A stretch of DNA of 64,000 nt from an uncultured Ectothiorhodospiraceae bacterium (GCA_947259575.1 CAMYMU010000025.1:62001-126000); one strand, 5' to 3'. Positions 18,395 to 28,063 are shown, counted from the stretch's first letter. Translations and numbers: made by a program. Notes: generated from the sequence alone by a model not told the origin.

Positions 18395-19711
18395 ATGAAT
18401 AACTTTACACGGAATACGCTCATTTTGCTGACCGGTCTGTTAACGGGAATGATGCTGGCCATTGGCAGTGGCGTCTGGGCAGAGCGTGACAGCGGCCAGG
18501 CCCAATCTATCCCTGTCGAGGATATCCGTTCTTTGAGTGAAGTCTTTGGCAAAATCAAAGATAACTATGTCGAAGATGTAGGCGATAAGGTCCTGCTTGA
18601 AAATGCGATTCGCGGCATGCTGACTGGCCTGGACCCACACTCGACCTATCTGGACAAAGAAGCCTTTCATGAGCTTCGCGTCGGTACAACCGGCGAGTTC
18701 GGTGGACTCGGTATTGTCGTCGGTCTGGAAGACGGTTTCGTAAAAGTTATTTCACCGATTGATGACACACCAGCACAACGCGCGGGCATCAAAGCCGGCG
18801 ACTTGATCATCCGCCTGGATGGCAAGACAGTAAAAGGCATGAGCCTCGATGATGCTGTTAAGATCATGCGCGGTCGACCTGGCACCTCCATCGAATTACT
18901 GGTTGTGCGCACCGGTGAAGACAAACCCTTAACCTTCAAAGTTACACGCGACAAGATTCGCGTTCAAAGCGTGAAAAATAAGACATTGGAAAAAGGTTTT
19001 GGTTATGTACGTGTCACACAGTTTCAGGAACGCAGCAGTAGTGACCTGAAAAAACAGATCTCAAAACTGAAGAAAGAAAACGGTGGCAAGTTAAAAGGTA
19101 TCGTGCTTGATCTTAGAAACAATCCAGGCGGCCTACTGGACGCGGCGGTTGAAATCTCAGATATCTTTATCACCAAAGGCCCGATCGTCAGCGTCAAAGG
19201 TCGTGATGATGACAATAAAGTTGTTCATAGCGCCAAACCAGATGACATGCTCGACGGAGCACCTATCGTGGTACTGGTCAATGGTGGTTCAGCATCAGCC
19301 TCTGAAATTGTAGCCGGTGCATTACAAGATCATAAACGTGCAGTTATTATGGGCACTAAGACCTTTGGTAAAGGTTCTGTACAAACGGTTGTGCCACTAG
19401 GCAACAATACCGCGATTAAACTTACTACAGCCCGCTATTACACTCCATCAGGTCGTTCTATCCAGGCGAAAGGTATCGAGCCTGATATCGAGATCCAGAA
19501 TCTTAAGGTCACAAATGGTGAAAAAGAACCAGTTGGCCAGGTTAAAGAAGCGGATCTAACAGGGCATCTTGAAAACGGAGAAGACGATGAAGAAAATGGC
19601 GACTCTGTGACTAGCAAGAAAGATGAAAAGAAAAATCTTGCCAATGAAGATTATGCTCTATACGAAGCGCTGAACTTATTAAAAGGGCTAACGCTGTTGA
19701 GTGGGCGATAA
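18395..19711 (+). CDS. ctpA: carboxy-terminal processing protease (S41)
   Basis: This 438-residue periplasmic protease has an N-terminal membrane or signal segment, a PDZ domain (about 75-155; GGLGIVVGLEDG and DLIIRLDG) and the S41 catalytic domain with serine in GGSASASEIVAGALQ and lysine in FGKGSVQTV. It trims periplasmic substrates at their C-termini, probably including murein hydrolases. The acidic, lysine-rich C-terminal linker (DDEENGD then KKDEKK) is low-complexity. The ATG at 18395 with GAGG upstream fits a signal peptide better than the ATG at 18359. Confidence 0.93.
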   Translation: MNNFTRNTLILLTGLLTGMMLAIGSGVWAERDSGQAQSIPVEDIRSLSEVFGKIKDNYVEDVGDKVLLENAIRGMLTGLDPHSTYLDKEAFHELRVGTTGEFGGLGIVVGLEDGFVKVISPIDDTPAQRAGIKAGDLIIRLDGKTVKGMSLDDAVKIMRGRPGTSIELLVVRTGEDKPLTFKVTRDKIRVQSVKNKTLEKGFGYVRVTQFQERSSSDLKKQISKLKKENGGKLKGIVLDLRNNPGGLLDAAVEISDIFITKGPIVSVKGRDDDNKVVHSAKPDDMLDGAPIVVLVNGGSASASEIVAGALQDHKRAVIMGTKTFGKGSVQTVVPLGNNTAIKLTTARYYTPSGRSIQAKGIEPDIEIQNLKVTNGEKEPVGQVKEADLTGHLENGEDDEENGDSVTSKKDEKKNLANEDYALYEALNLLKGLTLLSGR

Positions 19712-19786
19712 GAATTGTTTGCCGAGTCTGATGAGATATAGATTTTGATTGTATGGGCAAATAACTAAATAAGAGGTGTAAGCAGT

Positions 19787-20581
19787 ATGCGCGTTTTTTT
19801 AGGCCTGTTCTTCTTTGTGGTCGCAAGTGCTAACGCAAATGCTGCGGAAACAGCTTCACTATATAATACACCAAGAGTTGCAATTATTATTGATGATCTC
19901 GGTGACCGTTTAAGAGACGGCCGCCGAGTTATCGATCTTCCTGGCCAACTAACGTTTGGCATTCTACCTTATACACCTTATGCAAAAAAACTTGCAGCCT
20001 ATGCCTCCGAGCGGAATAAGGAACTGCTTTTACATCTACCGATGGAAGCGGTAGAGCAGAAGTATCTTGGCAAGGCAGGTTTACACTCGGCAATGAGTCA
20101 GGAGGAATTTTTTACTAGCCTCAATACCAGCCTTGGTTTCATAAAAAATATCCGCGGTGTCAGTAATCACATGGGTAGTCGCTTGACCCAAAATACACAA
20201 ATGATGAGCTGGTTAATGCAGGGTATCTCACAGCATGGTGATCTTTACTTTGTCGACAGCCGTACCATCGACACTAGTCGTGCACTGATATCTGCACGTG
20301 ATCAAGGTTTGGCGCACGCGACCCGTGATGTGTTTCTGGATCACAATCGTCAACCGGAAAGAATTAGAAAGCAGTGGAACTATTTTATTAAATACGCCAA
20401 CAGAAAGGGTAGTGCCATTGCGATAGCGCACCCATACCCAGAAACGATTCATTTTTTGAAAGAAGTCTTGCCTGAGCTTGAGCAAAATAATATCAAGCTT
20501 GTACCTGTTTCAGAGCTTATTCTGTGGCGTCATAACAGAGGCAAACTAGCATGGCGAAAACAGACAACGAAGTCCCCTTAG
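19787..20581 (+). CDS. yibQ: divergent polysaccharide deacetylase family protein (YibQ/DUF610)
   Basis: This 264-residue protein has a signal peptide (to about residue 20, ANA) and the family motif VAIIIDDLGDRLRDG, followed by LTFGILPYTPYAKKLA, LLLHLPMEA and VSNHMGSRLTQ. The Asp-Asp, His and Asp residues typical of the NodB-like barrel can be seen. Its substrate is not established. Its last 31 bases overlap the next gene. Confidence 0.9.
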   Translation: MRVFLGLFFFVVASANANAAETASLYNTPRVAIIIDDLGDRLRDGRRVIDLPGQLTFGILPYTPYAKKLAAYASERNKELLLHLPMEAVEQKYLGKAGLHSAMSQEEFFTSLNTSLGFIKNIRGVSNHMGSRLTQNTQMMSWLMQGISQHGDLYFVDSRTIDTSRALISARDQGLAHATRDVFLDHNRQPERIRKQWNYFIKYANRKGSAIAIAHPYPETIHFLKEVLPELEQNNIKLVPVSELILWRHNRGKLAWRKQTTKSP

Positions 20582-21126
20582 TACTCGTTCCTCTGGCACA
20601 GGGTTGCGAGGAGCTTGAAGCCGTCACTATTACCGATCTACTTACACGTGCAGGATTTAAGGTTGTCACTGCAGGTTTGGATAATCAGCCGGTCAAAGCC
20701 AGTCGCGGCATGGTATTAGTTCCAGAGAAAACAATGGCTGACGTCATGTCAACGTCTTTTGACTTAATAGTCTTACCAGGTGGTCTCCCAGGTGCGGATC
20801 ATTTGCGTGAAAATCAAAACGTGCAAACAAAACTCAAACAAATGGCGGAACAAGATAAATATACTGCAGCTATATGTGCCGCGCCGATGGCGCTGGCGAC
20901 AGCCGGTTTACTCGAGAATAAAAATGCGACGAGTTACCCTGGCAGTATGGATAATTATCCAGTAGCAGGAATGAATTACAGTGATGATTCAGTCGTTGTT
21001 GACGGGAAAGTGATTACATCACGTGGCCCAGGTACCGCGATGGACTTCGCCTTAACACTAATTGAGCTACTTGCAGGTAAACAAAAAAGAGATGAGGTTG
21101 AGGCAGCGTTGATGCGCCCAGCTTAA
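20551..21126 (+). CDS. DJ-1/PfpI family protein (YajL-like)
   Basis: This 191-residue protein matches YajL/DJ-1: VPLAQGCEELEAVTITDLL with the conserved glutamate, DLIVLPGGLPGADHLR, and the oxidisable cysteine in AAICAAPMALA. Proteins of this family act in oxidative and carbonyl stress and as chaperones; the exact activity (deglycase or other) is debated. It overlaps yibQ in another frame, so translation is probably coupled. Confidence 0.92.
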   Translation: MAKTDNEVPLVLVPLAQGCEELEAVTITDLLTRAGFKVVTAGLDNQPVKASRGMVLVPEKTMADVMSTSFDLIVLPGGLPGADHLRENQNVQTKLKQMAEQDKYTAAICAAPMALATAGLLENKNATSYPGSMDNYPVAGMNYSDDSVVVDGKVITSRGPGTAMDFALTLIELLAGKQKRDEVEAALMRPA

Positions 21127-21190
21127 AAACTGGCTTACAGGTAAGCATTAATAATAAAAAAGATATGAAATATATTGGGGTAAGTAAGTT

Positions 21191-22174
21191 ATGAGAATTA
21201 TTGAAGTCCTAGCGGACTGCGGCCATGTAGACACAATACGTGGTATTGCTGAACACAATGAAATTCTTGATTGTTGGGTTGATCATAGTGCTGAAGAAGA
21301 ACGTTGTAGTATGCGTTTATTAGTGCGGGTCGAGAAACAGCAAGTTGTACTTGATGCTATCCAACAAGCACTCGCTGCATTACAAAACTGGAGAATCATT
21401 ATTCACCCAGTTGAAGCGGTATTACCTCGAGCCGAAGAACAACAAGAGCCCGCAAAAAAATCCAGTGGTGGCCGAACCCGTGAAGAGCTATATGTTGAAA
21501 TTGAAGCAGGCGCGCGGGCCGATGCCAATTTTTTCTGGTTAGTAATTTTTTCCACGATTGTCGCAACGATAGGTCTAATTGAAGATAATGCCGCTGTTGT
21601 GATCGGGGCGATGGTGATTGCACCCTTGCTTGGCCCAAACATCGCACTCGCCTTTGGCGCAGCCTTGGGTGACAAGGTTTTAATTTTACGTTCACTACAA
21701 ACCAATGTAAGTGGTATGTTGATCGCCCTTGTACTCGCTTTTTGTATCGGTTTGATGTGGGAGTTTGAGTTGGTGAGTCATGAATTGATGTCACGTACAG
21801 ACGTGTGGGTTTCCGGGATCGTAGTAGCACTCGTCTCAGGTGCTGCGGGTGTGCTGTCACTTACTACCGGTGTCTCTAGCACCCTGGTGGGAGTGATGGT
21901 CGCGGTTGCATTGTTACCACCGACGGTAACAGTGGGTTTAATGCTGGCTAGTGGTAATTTTAAACAGGCGCTTGGAGCAGCGTTGTTACTGGCTGTAAAT
22001 GTTGTCTGCGTAAACCTGGCTGCAAAGTTGGTCTTTTTATTTAAAGGTGTAAAACCACGAACCTGGTTGGAAAAACGAAAAGCACGACAATCAATGTTAA
22101 TTTATATCGTGTTTTGGGTTGTTACGTTATTAATTCTGGTTGGTAGCATGAATTTCTACCACCTATATTTCTAG
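21191..22174 (+). CDS. DUF389 / TIGR00341 family membrane protein
   Basis: This 327-residue protein has an N-terminal soluble ferredoxin-like segment (1-100) and about six membrane helices with the family signature IEDNAAVVIGAMVIAPLLGP and VALLPPTVTVGLML. Distant members have been described as transport or stress proteins, but no activity is assured. A GGGGTAAGTAAGTT leader precedes the ATG. It is convergent with ubiB. Confidence 0.88.
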   Translation: MRIIEVLADCGHVDTIRGIAEHNEILDCWVDHSAEEERCSMRLLVRVEKQQVVLDAIQQALAALQNWRIIIHPVEAVLPRAEEQQEPAKKSSGGRTREELYVEIEAGARADANFFWLVIFSTIVATIGLIEDNAAVVIGAMVIAPLLGPNIALAFGAALGDKVLILRSLQTNVSGMLIALVLAFCIGLMWEFELVSHELMSRTDVWVSGIVVALVSGAAGVLSLTTGVSSTLVGVMVAVALLPPTVTVGLMLASGNFKQALGAALLLAVNVVCVNLAAKLVFLFKGVKPRTWLEKRKARQSMLIYIVFWVVTLLILVGSMNFYHLYF

Positions 22175-22196
22175 CTAAGATTTAAGATTTTTTCGG

Positions 22197-23867
22197 CTAT
22201 TCATCGTTTGGTTTTTTATCCTTAGGCCAGGCGGCGATGAGGATGGCGATGCCGGCACCACCAAACAGCCATGACAGATAAGGTAAATTGCCTAACATTG
22301 CCTTGGAAAACCCATCCATCGCAGCGATGATTGCTGCAGATAAAAAGAAACCGGTTCCAGTTATTGCAGCAAAAGTGCGTCGATTACTGCGACGTATTTC
22401 AGCCTTGATTGAGTTCAGTTGTTGCTCTTCAATAGTGACGCGTAACTTACCCGCTTTGGCCTGCTCAATAACATCGTAAACCAGGTTAGGTAGTTTCGGT
22501 AAACGCTCAGCCCAAAGTGGTACATTCTCTTTTAAGTGTTTAATTAAAGCACGAGGACCGATCTGTTCGGCCATCCAGCGTTCCAGGAAGGGTTTAGCCG
22601 TTTTCCATAAATCCAGTTCAGGATAAAGCTCACGACCTAGGCCTTCAATATTCAACAAGGTTTTTTGTAACAGGACCAGCTGTGGTTGAACTTCCATATC
22701 AAATCGTCGTGCAACCTGGAACAGTCTTAACAATAGTTGGCCAAACGAAATTTCCTTGAGTGGTTTATCAAAGATGGGTTCACAGACGGTACGAATCGCA
22801 GCTTCAAATTCTTCTACTCGTGTTCCTTTCGCTACCCAACCAGAATCGATATGTAACTGCGCAACGCGTCGGTAGTCACGATTAAAAAAAGCTAAAAAGT
22901 TTTCTGCCAGGTAACGTTGGTCACTGGAATTTAAACTACCCATGATGCCGAAGTCGACAGCGATATATTTACCTTCAGGTGAAACAAAGATATTGCCGGG
23001 ATGCATATCGGCATGGAAAAAGCTATCACGAAAAACCTGGGTGAAAAATATTTCAACGCCATGTTCGGCAAGTCTTTGTAGATTGATATTTTCGCGCTTT
23101 AATTCGTCGATGTTACTAATGGGGATACCATGAATGCGTTCCATCACAAAAACATTTTGGCGCGAATATTCCCAGTAAATTTCGGGTACGTAAATTAAGC
23201 TTGAGTCAACAAAGTTACGTCGTAGCTGTGAGGCGTTGGCCGCTTCGCGCATCAGGTCCAACTCATCAAGAATGGTTTTTTCAAATTCACGTACGACTTC
23301 ATTGGGGCGTAATTTTTTCCCCTGTGGCCAATGCCTTTCAACACCAGCCGCGATGGCATAGAGCAGCTGAATATCACGCTCGATCACGGGTTTGATTGTG
23401 GGGCGTAAGACTTTGACCACAACACGTTTACCGTTATGTAAGACAGCACCATGGACCTGCGCGATTGAGGCCGAGGCAAATGGGGTAGTTTCAAAACTCG
23501 CAAACAGGGTATCGATGGATTCCCCGTATGCCTCTTCAATGAGTTTGCGTGATACATCGTCGGGAAAGGGGGGCACCTGATCCTGAAGTTTAGTCAGCTC
23601 GATAGCAATGTCATCAGGTAACAGGTCGCGGCGAGTTGAGATAATTTGCCCAAACTTGACGAAGATAGGACCAAGTTCTTCCAGTGCCAGGCGAATACGC
23701 ACACCGCGGGGTTGAGGCTTGCGCGGTATCCAGTGCCAGGGCATAGCGTATTGCAGCCAGCGGATGGGCCTGAACAAATGGCTGGCCAGAATGAGGGCGT
23801 CCAGCCGGTGACGTACCAGCACCCAGCTGATGTACATTAAGCGTAAAAGTTGACCGGGTGCAGACAT
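22197..23867 (-). CDS. ubiB: ubiquinone biosynthesis kinase-like ATPase UbiB
   Basis: This 556-residue AarF/ABC1/COQ8-type protein has the KxGQ-type motif [16 protein letters not shown], the Ala-rich loop ASIAQVHGA, the kinase-like [10 protein letters not shown] and VDFGIMG motifs, and C-terminal hydrophobic segments (about 495-515 and 525-545). It supports assembly of the aerobic ubiquinone pathway. In many gammaproteobacteria it forms ubiE-ubiJ-ubiB; here ubiE and ubiJ are about 16 kb away. Confidence 0.95.
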   Translation of the reverse strand: MSAPGQLLRLMYISWVLVRHRLDALILASHLFRPIRWLQYAMPWHWIPRKPQPRGVRIRLALEELGPIFVKFGQIISTRRDLLPDDIAIELTKLQDQVPPFPDDVSRKLIEEAYGESIDTLFASFETTPFASASIAQVHGAVLHNGKRVVVKVLRPTIKPVIERDIQLLYAIAAGVERHWPQGKKLRPNEVVREFEKTILDELDLMREAANASQLRRNFVDSSLIYVPEIYWEYSRQNVFVMERIHGIPISNIDELKRENINLQRLAEHGVEIFFTQVFRDSFFHADMHPGNIFVSPEGKYIAVDFGIMGSLNSSDQRYLAENFLAFFNRDYRRVAQLHIDSGWVAKGTRVEEFEAAIRTVCEPIFDKPLKEISFGQLLLRLFQVARRFDMEVQPQLVLLQKTLLNIEGLGRELYPELDLWKTAKPFLERWMAEQIGPRALIKHLKENVPLWAERLPKLPNLVYDVIEQAKAGKLRVTIEEQQLNSIKAEIRRSNRRTFAAITGTGFFLSAAIIAAMDGFSKAMLGNLPYLSWLFGGAGIAILIAAWPKDKKPNDE

Positions 23868-24008
23868 ACTTGCTGGTATCTTCCTGGGTAGTGTTTCCTG
23901 ATTGGTACAGGGATTATTCTAAGCGTTTGAATAGTCTAGAGAATATGGTCGCATTTAGCCAGTGAATTTGGCTGTTTCTAGCCTCGGTTTATGAAGTGCC
24001 GAAATTCC

Positions 24009-24497
24009 TTAGCTGCGCTTTTGGATGACCACCGTGCCGGCGAGCTTGTCATGCCAGCCTTGTTTGCGACGATCAAAGGCTATCCAGAATAACCCAAGCA
24101 TAAAAGGTAGTGTGGAAACGTAATAGCCCAGATAGCGGATGATCAGTTGAGTTTTACTCGGTTTGCCAAATGTTTTTGCATCAACAATCTCAGCGTTGAC
24201 GGCCATTTTTCCCGGCGTCGCTGATTTAAACATCCAAAACAAAACAATTGCGATGGCCGGTAAGACGTACTTTATTATGAACTCACTAAATTCAGGTACC
24301 AGGTTACTTAACATCTGATCGACATCAGGGGCGACTTTAATGGTGATAAATCCTTCACCATAGAAAATAAATAGTAGTGGGATGATCACGACAGAGACGG
24401 CAATTGAATCAATGACCGCAGCGGCTAATCGAAGCCAAAAACCAATGTATACAATCTTTTCTTGTTTAGTATCTTTCTTGTCTTTTGTATCTTGCAT
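24009..24497 (-). CDS. RDD family membrane protein
   Basis: This 162-residue protein has the RDD family shape: GFWLRLAAAVIDSIAVSVV with the Arg/Asp positions, a central helix around 90-110 containing PGKMAVNAEIVDAKT, and a last helix before DRRKQGWHDKLAGTVVI. RDD proteins are membrane proteins of unclear, possibly transport, function. It follows two small membrane proteins on the same strand, 21 bases downstream, and probably shares their transcript. Confidence 0.85.
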   Translation of the reverse strand: MQDTKDKKDTKQEKIVYIGFWLRLAAAVIDSIAVSVVIIPLLFIFYGEGFITIKVAPDVDQMLSNLVPEFSEFIIKYVLPAIAIVLFWMFKSATPGKMAVNAEIVDAKTFGKPSKTQLIIRYLGYYVSTLPFMLGLFWIAFDRRKQGWHDKLAGTVVIQKRS

Positions 24498-24518
24498 ACT
24501 TTATTAAATAACTGGTGA

Positions 24519-25082
24519 TTATGCTTCAAATTGTCGGTACGGGGCCTTGTCAGCTTTAATGAGAATTAGGAGCAGAATGATCTCGATAACGATAGCAGCC
24601 ATGGTACCGCTCATAAAAAACAGGCCGGTATCATCAAATGCGGAATAAGCAAAAAAGGTGCGGGCAACACCAAGGCTGATACTTAAAGGTAATGCAATAA
24701 ATAAGTAGCGTATCGCCTGGGGTTTGAGTTGCATTAAGGCGATAGCACCGAACATGTAGAAACCATTTATTGCCATGGCGAGTACCCCTGAAATAACCAT
24801 CCAGGTTTTGTACCAGTCAGGCATATTGAGCATTTTTTCAAATGCATTCACAAACCATTTCATAAAATTGATAACGCCCTGGTTTGCGGGATCATTATAG
24901 CGTTCAAGTTCTTCAGTAATGGTACCAAACTCTTTAATCACTTGATCGTATTGTTGTTTTTGATGCTCAAACATTAGTGGGCTCATCGCCTCCTGAACAC
25001 CGCCCAGTGCTCCAAAGCCACTTAATATGATGCCTACGACCGCAACAAATGTCACCCAGCCAGGTTTTCGTTGAGTATTCAT
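24519..25082 (-). CDS. membrane protein of unknown function (4 TM)
   Basis: I do not recognise this 187-residue protein. It shows about four membrane helices (about 8-28, 90-115, 125-145 and 150-178) and a charged periplasmic or cytoplasmic stretch (35-80) with EHQKQQYDQVIKEFG. It starts within the end of the upstream gene (4-base ATGA overlap) and precedes the RDD gene, so the three membrane proteins form a small operon. The pattern is similar to proteins often annotated as DUF4064/DUF2569-like, but I cannot support a family. Confidence 0.7.
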   Translation of the reverse strand: MNTQRKPGWVTFVAVVGIILSGFGALGGVQEAMSPLMFEHQKQQYDQVIKEFGTITEELERYNDPANQGVINFMKWFVNAFEKMLNMPDWYKTWMVISGVLAMAINGFYMFGAIALMQLKPQAIRYLFIALPLSISLGVARTFFAYSAFDDTGLFFMSGTMAAIVIEIILLLILIKADKAPYRQFEA

Positions 25083-25417
25083 TGATCCAAATCCTTTTCA
25101 TGTTGAGTTGTGGGGACAAATGATAATTTCATCGGGCGCCATTTCGAATAAATCCAGAGCGAGATCGCATAACTCACCCAGAAGAAGGCACTCCAGAATA
25201 AGGCAAATAAAAACATAAAGGGAAGTGTTACCAGACCTTTAAGCAATCCATCAGCACCGGTTAGGTAACTGTCGCCAAACTTGAGGACTTCGAAGCCAAA
25301 GAAACTGAGGGTGCTGAGAATAATGAGCAGCAATGACGGGAAAATGAGGTTGCCGATATAGAGAATTTTAAACAGCGTTGAGAAACTGATACGTTGTGCA
25401 GTAATGCCCTCGACCAT
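25079..25417 (-). CDS. small membrane protein of unknown function (2-3 TM)
   Basis: This 112-residue protein has hydrophobic segments near 15-40, 55-78 and 80-98, and ends with a polar tail. It is the first gene of a three-gene membrane-protein operon with 24519..25082 and 24009..24497. The sequence AGTTTAACG lies 32 bases upstream of its start codon, exactly as it does upstream of the gene at 27414..27983. Confidence 0.65.
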   Translation of the reverse strand: MVEGITAQRISFSTLFKILYIGNLIFPSLLLIILSTLSFFGFEVLKFGDSYLTGADGLLKGLVTLPFMFLFALFWSAFFWVSYAISLWIYSKWRPMKLSFVPTTQHEKDLDQ

Positions 25418-25448
25418 GAGTATGCCCCCTACAGCCTGATTAATGCCT

Positions 25449-25494
25449 AGTTTAACGGGCTAAAACCAGCTTGAAAACCTTGTTCTAGTTATTT
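25449..25494 (-). other. weak attC-like boundary
   Basis: On the minus strand AAATAAC follows the thioesterase stop codon after nine bases, and CGTTAAACT follows 30 bases later. These resemble the R'' and R' boxes of an integron recombination site. The stretch between them is not convincingly palindromic, so this is a weak candidate supported mainly by its position and by the shared CGTTAAACT with the site at 28016..28063. Confidence 0.25.
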
Positions 25495-25503
25495 AATAGT
25501 AGG

Positions 25504-25899
25504 TCAGCTAAAAATCGAGTCCAGTGATTCTGGTAAAAATGGTCGACCACGCTCATTGACGCCGGTGCCGGTGATTTTGGCCTTGAGCATGAGTTTTTCA
25601 TCTGCCGTCCGGTAGATGTCTTGCAGAAAGTCAAAGCGCAGCTTTGATGAGCGCTCTAGATTTAATCCGACCCAGAAATTATCGCCACTCGTCAGAGGGA
25701 TTTTATAATCGATTTCTGCTCTAACCACGACCAGGTTGATCTTCTGGCGAGTAAGCTCAGCAAAATCGATTCCAACCGAAAGCAAAAACTCATGACGAGT
25801 GTGTTCGAGGTAGTTTTGGTAGACGCTATTATTGACTACGCCCTGTAGATCACACTCGTAATCACGTACCTTAAAATCCAGTTTATATTGATAATCCAT
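25504..25899 (-). CDS. acyl-CoA thioesterase (4HBT/YbgC hotdog fold)
   Basis: This 131-residue hotdog protein contains RDYECDLQGVVNNSVYQNYLE, the 4-hydroxybenzoyl-CoA thioesterase type motif with the catalytic aspartate followed by GVVNN, and EHTRHEFL. It should hydrolyse short- or aromatic acyl-CoA; the substrate cannot be predicted. It stands alone between two attC-like boundaries in the cassette-like region. Confidence 0.88.
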   Translation of the reverse strand: MDYQYKLDFKVRDYECDLQGVVNNSVYQNYLEHTRHEFLLSVGIDFAELTRQKINLVVVRAEIDYKIPLTSGDNFWVGLNLERSSKLRFDFLQDIYRTADEKLMLKAKITGTGVNERGRPFLPESLDSIFS

Positions 25900-25906
25900 T
25901 TACTTT

Positions 25907-25962
25907 AGCCAACTGATATTCATTTGGCTTAGCATAACAAAATTTGGCTAGTTGTGTTATGT
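25907..25962 (-). other. possible degenerate attC site / inverted repeats
   Basis: Read on the minus strand, this stretch starts with ACATAAC (which includes the stop codon of the gene at 25957) and ends with GTTGGCT. Inside are the direct repeats TAGCCAAAT and AAGCCAAAT and the inverted TTGGCTA. The same R''-like ACATAAC and an R' of the form GTTRRCT occur in the strong attC at 29249..29323. Inner pairing is poor, so it may be a relic. Confidence 0.3.
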
Positions 25963-26850
25963 CCTGCGTGAGACAAACACCAGGTCTTCTGGAAAATGAG
26001 TCATACGAATTTTTTTGCCTTTGACTTCAACCAGATTATCCAGGTGTGTCAGATTCCAGTCCGGTCTGTACCAGACCTGATCATTCTCACTTCGCTCATC
26101 CAGCCAGGTAATAAATTGTGCTCGGTTAAATGAATCAAAATCATTATAGTAATCAGTGATTCTACGAAAGAGTTTAGGATAAATATTGTAAAAGCTCTGA
26201 ACATGTTCTTCTTTACTGATATCCACCCAGTAATTTGTCCAGTCGTATTGCCAGATATTCTTACCAGCATAAATTGCGCTAAGTGCGGCGTCACGCAAAG
26301 TCTCACGCAAGCTACTGTAAAGAGTGTCATAGAACAAAGGATAAACCAGGCCATTGACAAGCAATTTGTAGTTAAGACTACGTTTTAACAATGCGTTGTT
26401 TACATACTGCCAGCTACCGTCACTTAAGGCTGTTGTACCGGTAAAGCAAAATGAAACCGGTCGGCCATGAAAATCTAGCTGCTTGGAGAGTATAAATCCT
26501 TTTTGCCCGTCGTTCGCTGGGGGTTTGACCCGATAGCCATCGGCTTTATAGGTCACAGGATTCATGCCGATTCGGCCAGTCAGATAATCGCGTGAGTCTT
26601 CTGCCTGTGGATATGGTTGGCGTGAACCCCCATAATGGATCTCTGTTGCATCAATACCTTCGAAGCGCAGGTTTAGACTGCCGATATGGGTAAGTCGATA
26701 AGGGCGGCCGACACGTTGTAGATCGTCAAGGTGAGACGGGTTGCTCGGCTTGAAGTGCATAGAGTCACCATCCGGCTGAAACGAAGTGTCTCTACCCGTC
26801 TTGCTTTTGCCGGTTAGATGAAATGTGCCCTTTATAAGTTTATATGGCAT
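25957..26850 (-). CDS. hypothetical protein with SNase-like N-terminal motif
   Basis: This 297-residue protein is not one I recognise as a named family. Its first 70 residues resemble a staphylococcal-nuclease-like fold: GTFHLTG...PDGDSMHF followed by RLTHIGSLNLRFEGIDATEIHY, comparable with the DGDT and VRLxGIDAPE motifs of SNases. The centre contains SFCFTGTTALSDGSW and a long helical region with many aromatic residues; the end is VEVKGKKIRMTHFPEDLVF. There is no signal peptide. Whether the catalytic Arg, Asp and Glu of SNase are all kept is uncertain. Its stop codon lies inside an attC-like box. Confidence 0.7.
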   Translation of the reverse strand: MPYKLIKGTFHLTGKSKTGRDTSFQPDGDSMHFKPSNPSHLDDLQRVGRPYRLTHIGSLNLRFEGIDATEIHYGGSRQPYPQAEDSRDYLTGRIGMNPVTYKADGYRVKPPANDGQKGFILSKQLDFHGRPVSFCFTGTTALSDGSWQYVNNALLKRSLNYKLLVNGLVYPLFYDTLYSSLRETLRDAALSAIYAGKNIWQYDWTNYWVDISKEEHVQSFYNIYPKLFRRITDYYNDFDSFNRAQFITWLDERSENDQVWYRPDWNLTHLDNLVEVKGKKIRMTHFPEDLVFVSRRT

Positions 26851-26963
26851 GGTTAGTCCCTCAACTAGTCACCTTGTTACATTATATATAGAGAGAGCTT
26901 ATAAAATGGTGACATCTAGAGTAATTTTTTCATTATTTTTGGAATAGACGTATTTTTAAAGCT

Positions 26964-27407
26964 TCAGGCGTTGGCTAAAAATCGATCCAGGGCATTGGCA
27001 AATTCGCGGCGGTCGGTTTGACTCAATGGCGGTGGACCTCCCGAGACAACACCACTACCACGCATTTCATCCATAAAATCACGCATCGTTAGCTTTTGGC
27101 GGATTGTCTCGCGATCGTAGCGTTCACCACGCGGGTTTAGTGCCTCACCACCCTTTTCCAGAACTTCAGCAGCCAGTGGAATGTCGGAGGTAATGACTAA
27201 TTCGCCCTCAGCGACATGCTGAACAATATAATTATCAGCAACATCAAAGCCCGGTTGGACACGAATTGATTTGATAAAAGTAGAGCGCGGCGTATTGAGA
27301 GGTTGGTTCGCAACCAGGATCAATTCACAGCGTACACGTTCAGCCGCGCGGTACAAAATATCTTTGACCACATTCGGACATGCATCAGCGTCGACCCAAA
27401 TTCTCAT
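26964..27407 (-). CDS. YaiI/YqxD family protein (DUF188)
   Basis: This 147-residue protein aligns end to end with the UPF0178/YaiI family: [37 protein letters not shown] and [13 protein letters not shown]-like [12 protein letters not shown]. The fold is PIN/NYN-like with conserved acidic residues, hinting at a nuclease, but no function is established. It starts six bases after the stop of the upstream gene, with which it is likely co-transcribed. Confidence 0.92.
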   Translation of the reverse strand: MRIWVDADACPNVVKDILYRAAERVRCELILVANQPLNTPRSTFIKSIRVQPGFDVADNYIVQHVAEGELVITSDIPLAAEVLEKGGEALNPRGERYDRETIRQKLTMRDFMDEMRGSGVVSGGPPPLSQTDRREFANALDRFLANA

Positions 27408-27413
27408 ATAGGA

Positions 27414-27983
27414 TTACTGACGGCGTAGCTCATTGTTGTCGGTGTGTTCAAACTCGCTGCCATAGATATCTACCATGGTTGTCTCAGAATAAGATAAGAC
27501 ATCGTTTGCGATAACAATTTTGTGTTTAAAATTAGTGGTGCGTGCATTATCACGCATAAAAGGGGACTGAATAATTTGCCAGTCTTGACTGTTCTGATCC
27601 GCGGAGACTTCCAGCACCATACTGCCATCTGATTCAGCCTGACCATTATGGTTACCACCTGCGAGCAAGGATACTGCACGCGGTATATTCAAAGAATGCA
27701 TAATGATGCCGCCACTAGCATCCCACATCCAATAGCCGGTCTCATCATGAAAAACGATGTCATTTGATTTGCGTTTAACCACCTGTCGATAATGAACAGC
27801 AGCCAGGACCTGTTCTTCTGCGTTGGTAACATAATCTTCAACGCCTGAAAAGATTATAGTTTCATAATAAGGATTATTTTCGACACCATCGGGTTCCGGC
27901 GCGACATCTTTGCCTTTATCGCCGTTCCAGGTGCCAATCAGTGGTTGTAAGGGTCCATAATCAATATTATTAGAGTCGCTCAT
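27414..27983 (-). CDS. FABP-like / nitrobindin heme-binding beta-barrel domain protein
   Basis: This 189-residue protein has the beta-barrel family features: PLIGTWNGDKGKD (the GxWxGxG-type motif), an HYRQ strand, ETGYWMWD, and C-terminal FEHTDNNELRR containing the histidine that is the heme ligand in nitrobindins. Relatives bind ferric heme and isomerise peroxynitrite; that activity here is inference. The 5' untranslated region is preceded by an attC-like site whose right box AGTTTAACG lies 32 bases before the ATG. Confidence 0.85.
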   Translation of the reverse strand: MSDSNNIDYGPLQPLIGTWNGDKGKDVAPEPDGVENNPYYETIIFSGVEDYVTNAEEQVLAAVHYRQVVKRKSNDIVFHDETGYWMWDASGGIIMHSLNIPRAVSLLAGGNHNGQAESDGSMVLEVSADQNSQDWQIIQSPFMRDNARTTNFKHKIVIANDVLSYSETTMVDIYGSEFEHTDNNELRRQ

Positions 27984-28015
27984 AATCTGAACCTATTGTT
28001 GTGTATATCTAAAGA

Positions 28016-28063
28016 GTTTAACGCCAGAGACCTGTTCAGGAAAGCCATGTTTTCTGGTTAAGT
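28016..28063 (-). other. candidate attC site (short)
   Basis: On the minus strand the site begins ACTTAAC and ends GTTAAAC, both exact matches to the RYYYAAC and GTTRRRY core boxes. It is internally paired by CCAGA/TCTGG and CCTG/CAGG. It overlaps the stop codon of the gene at 28058, which is common in integron cassettes. At 48 bases it is a little shorter than usual attC sites. Confidence 0.45.

Noticed and set aside
26851-26963. Gap between the DUF188 and SNase-like genes, searched for an attC
   Set aside because: No RYYYAAC/GTTRRRY pair with inner pairing was found.
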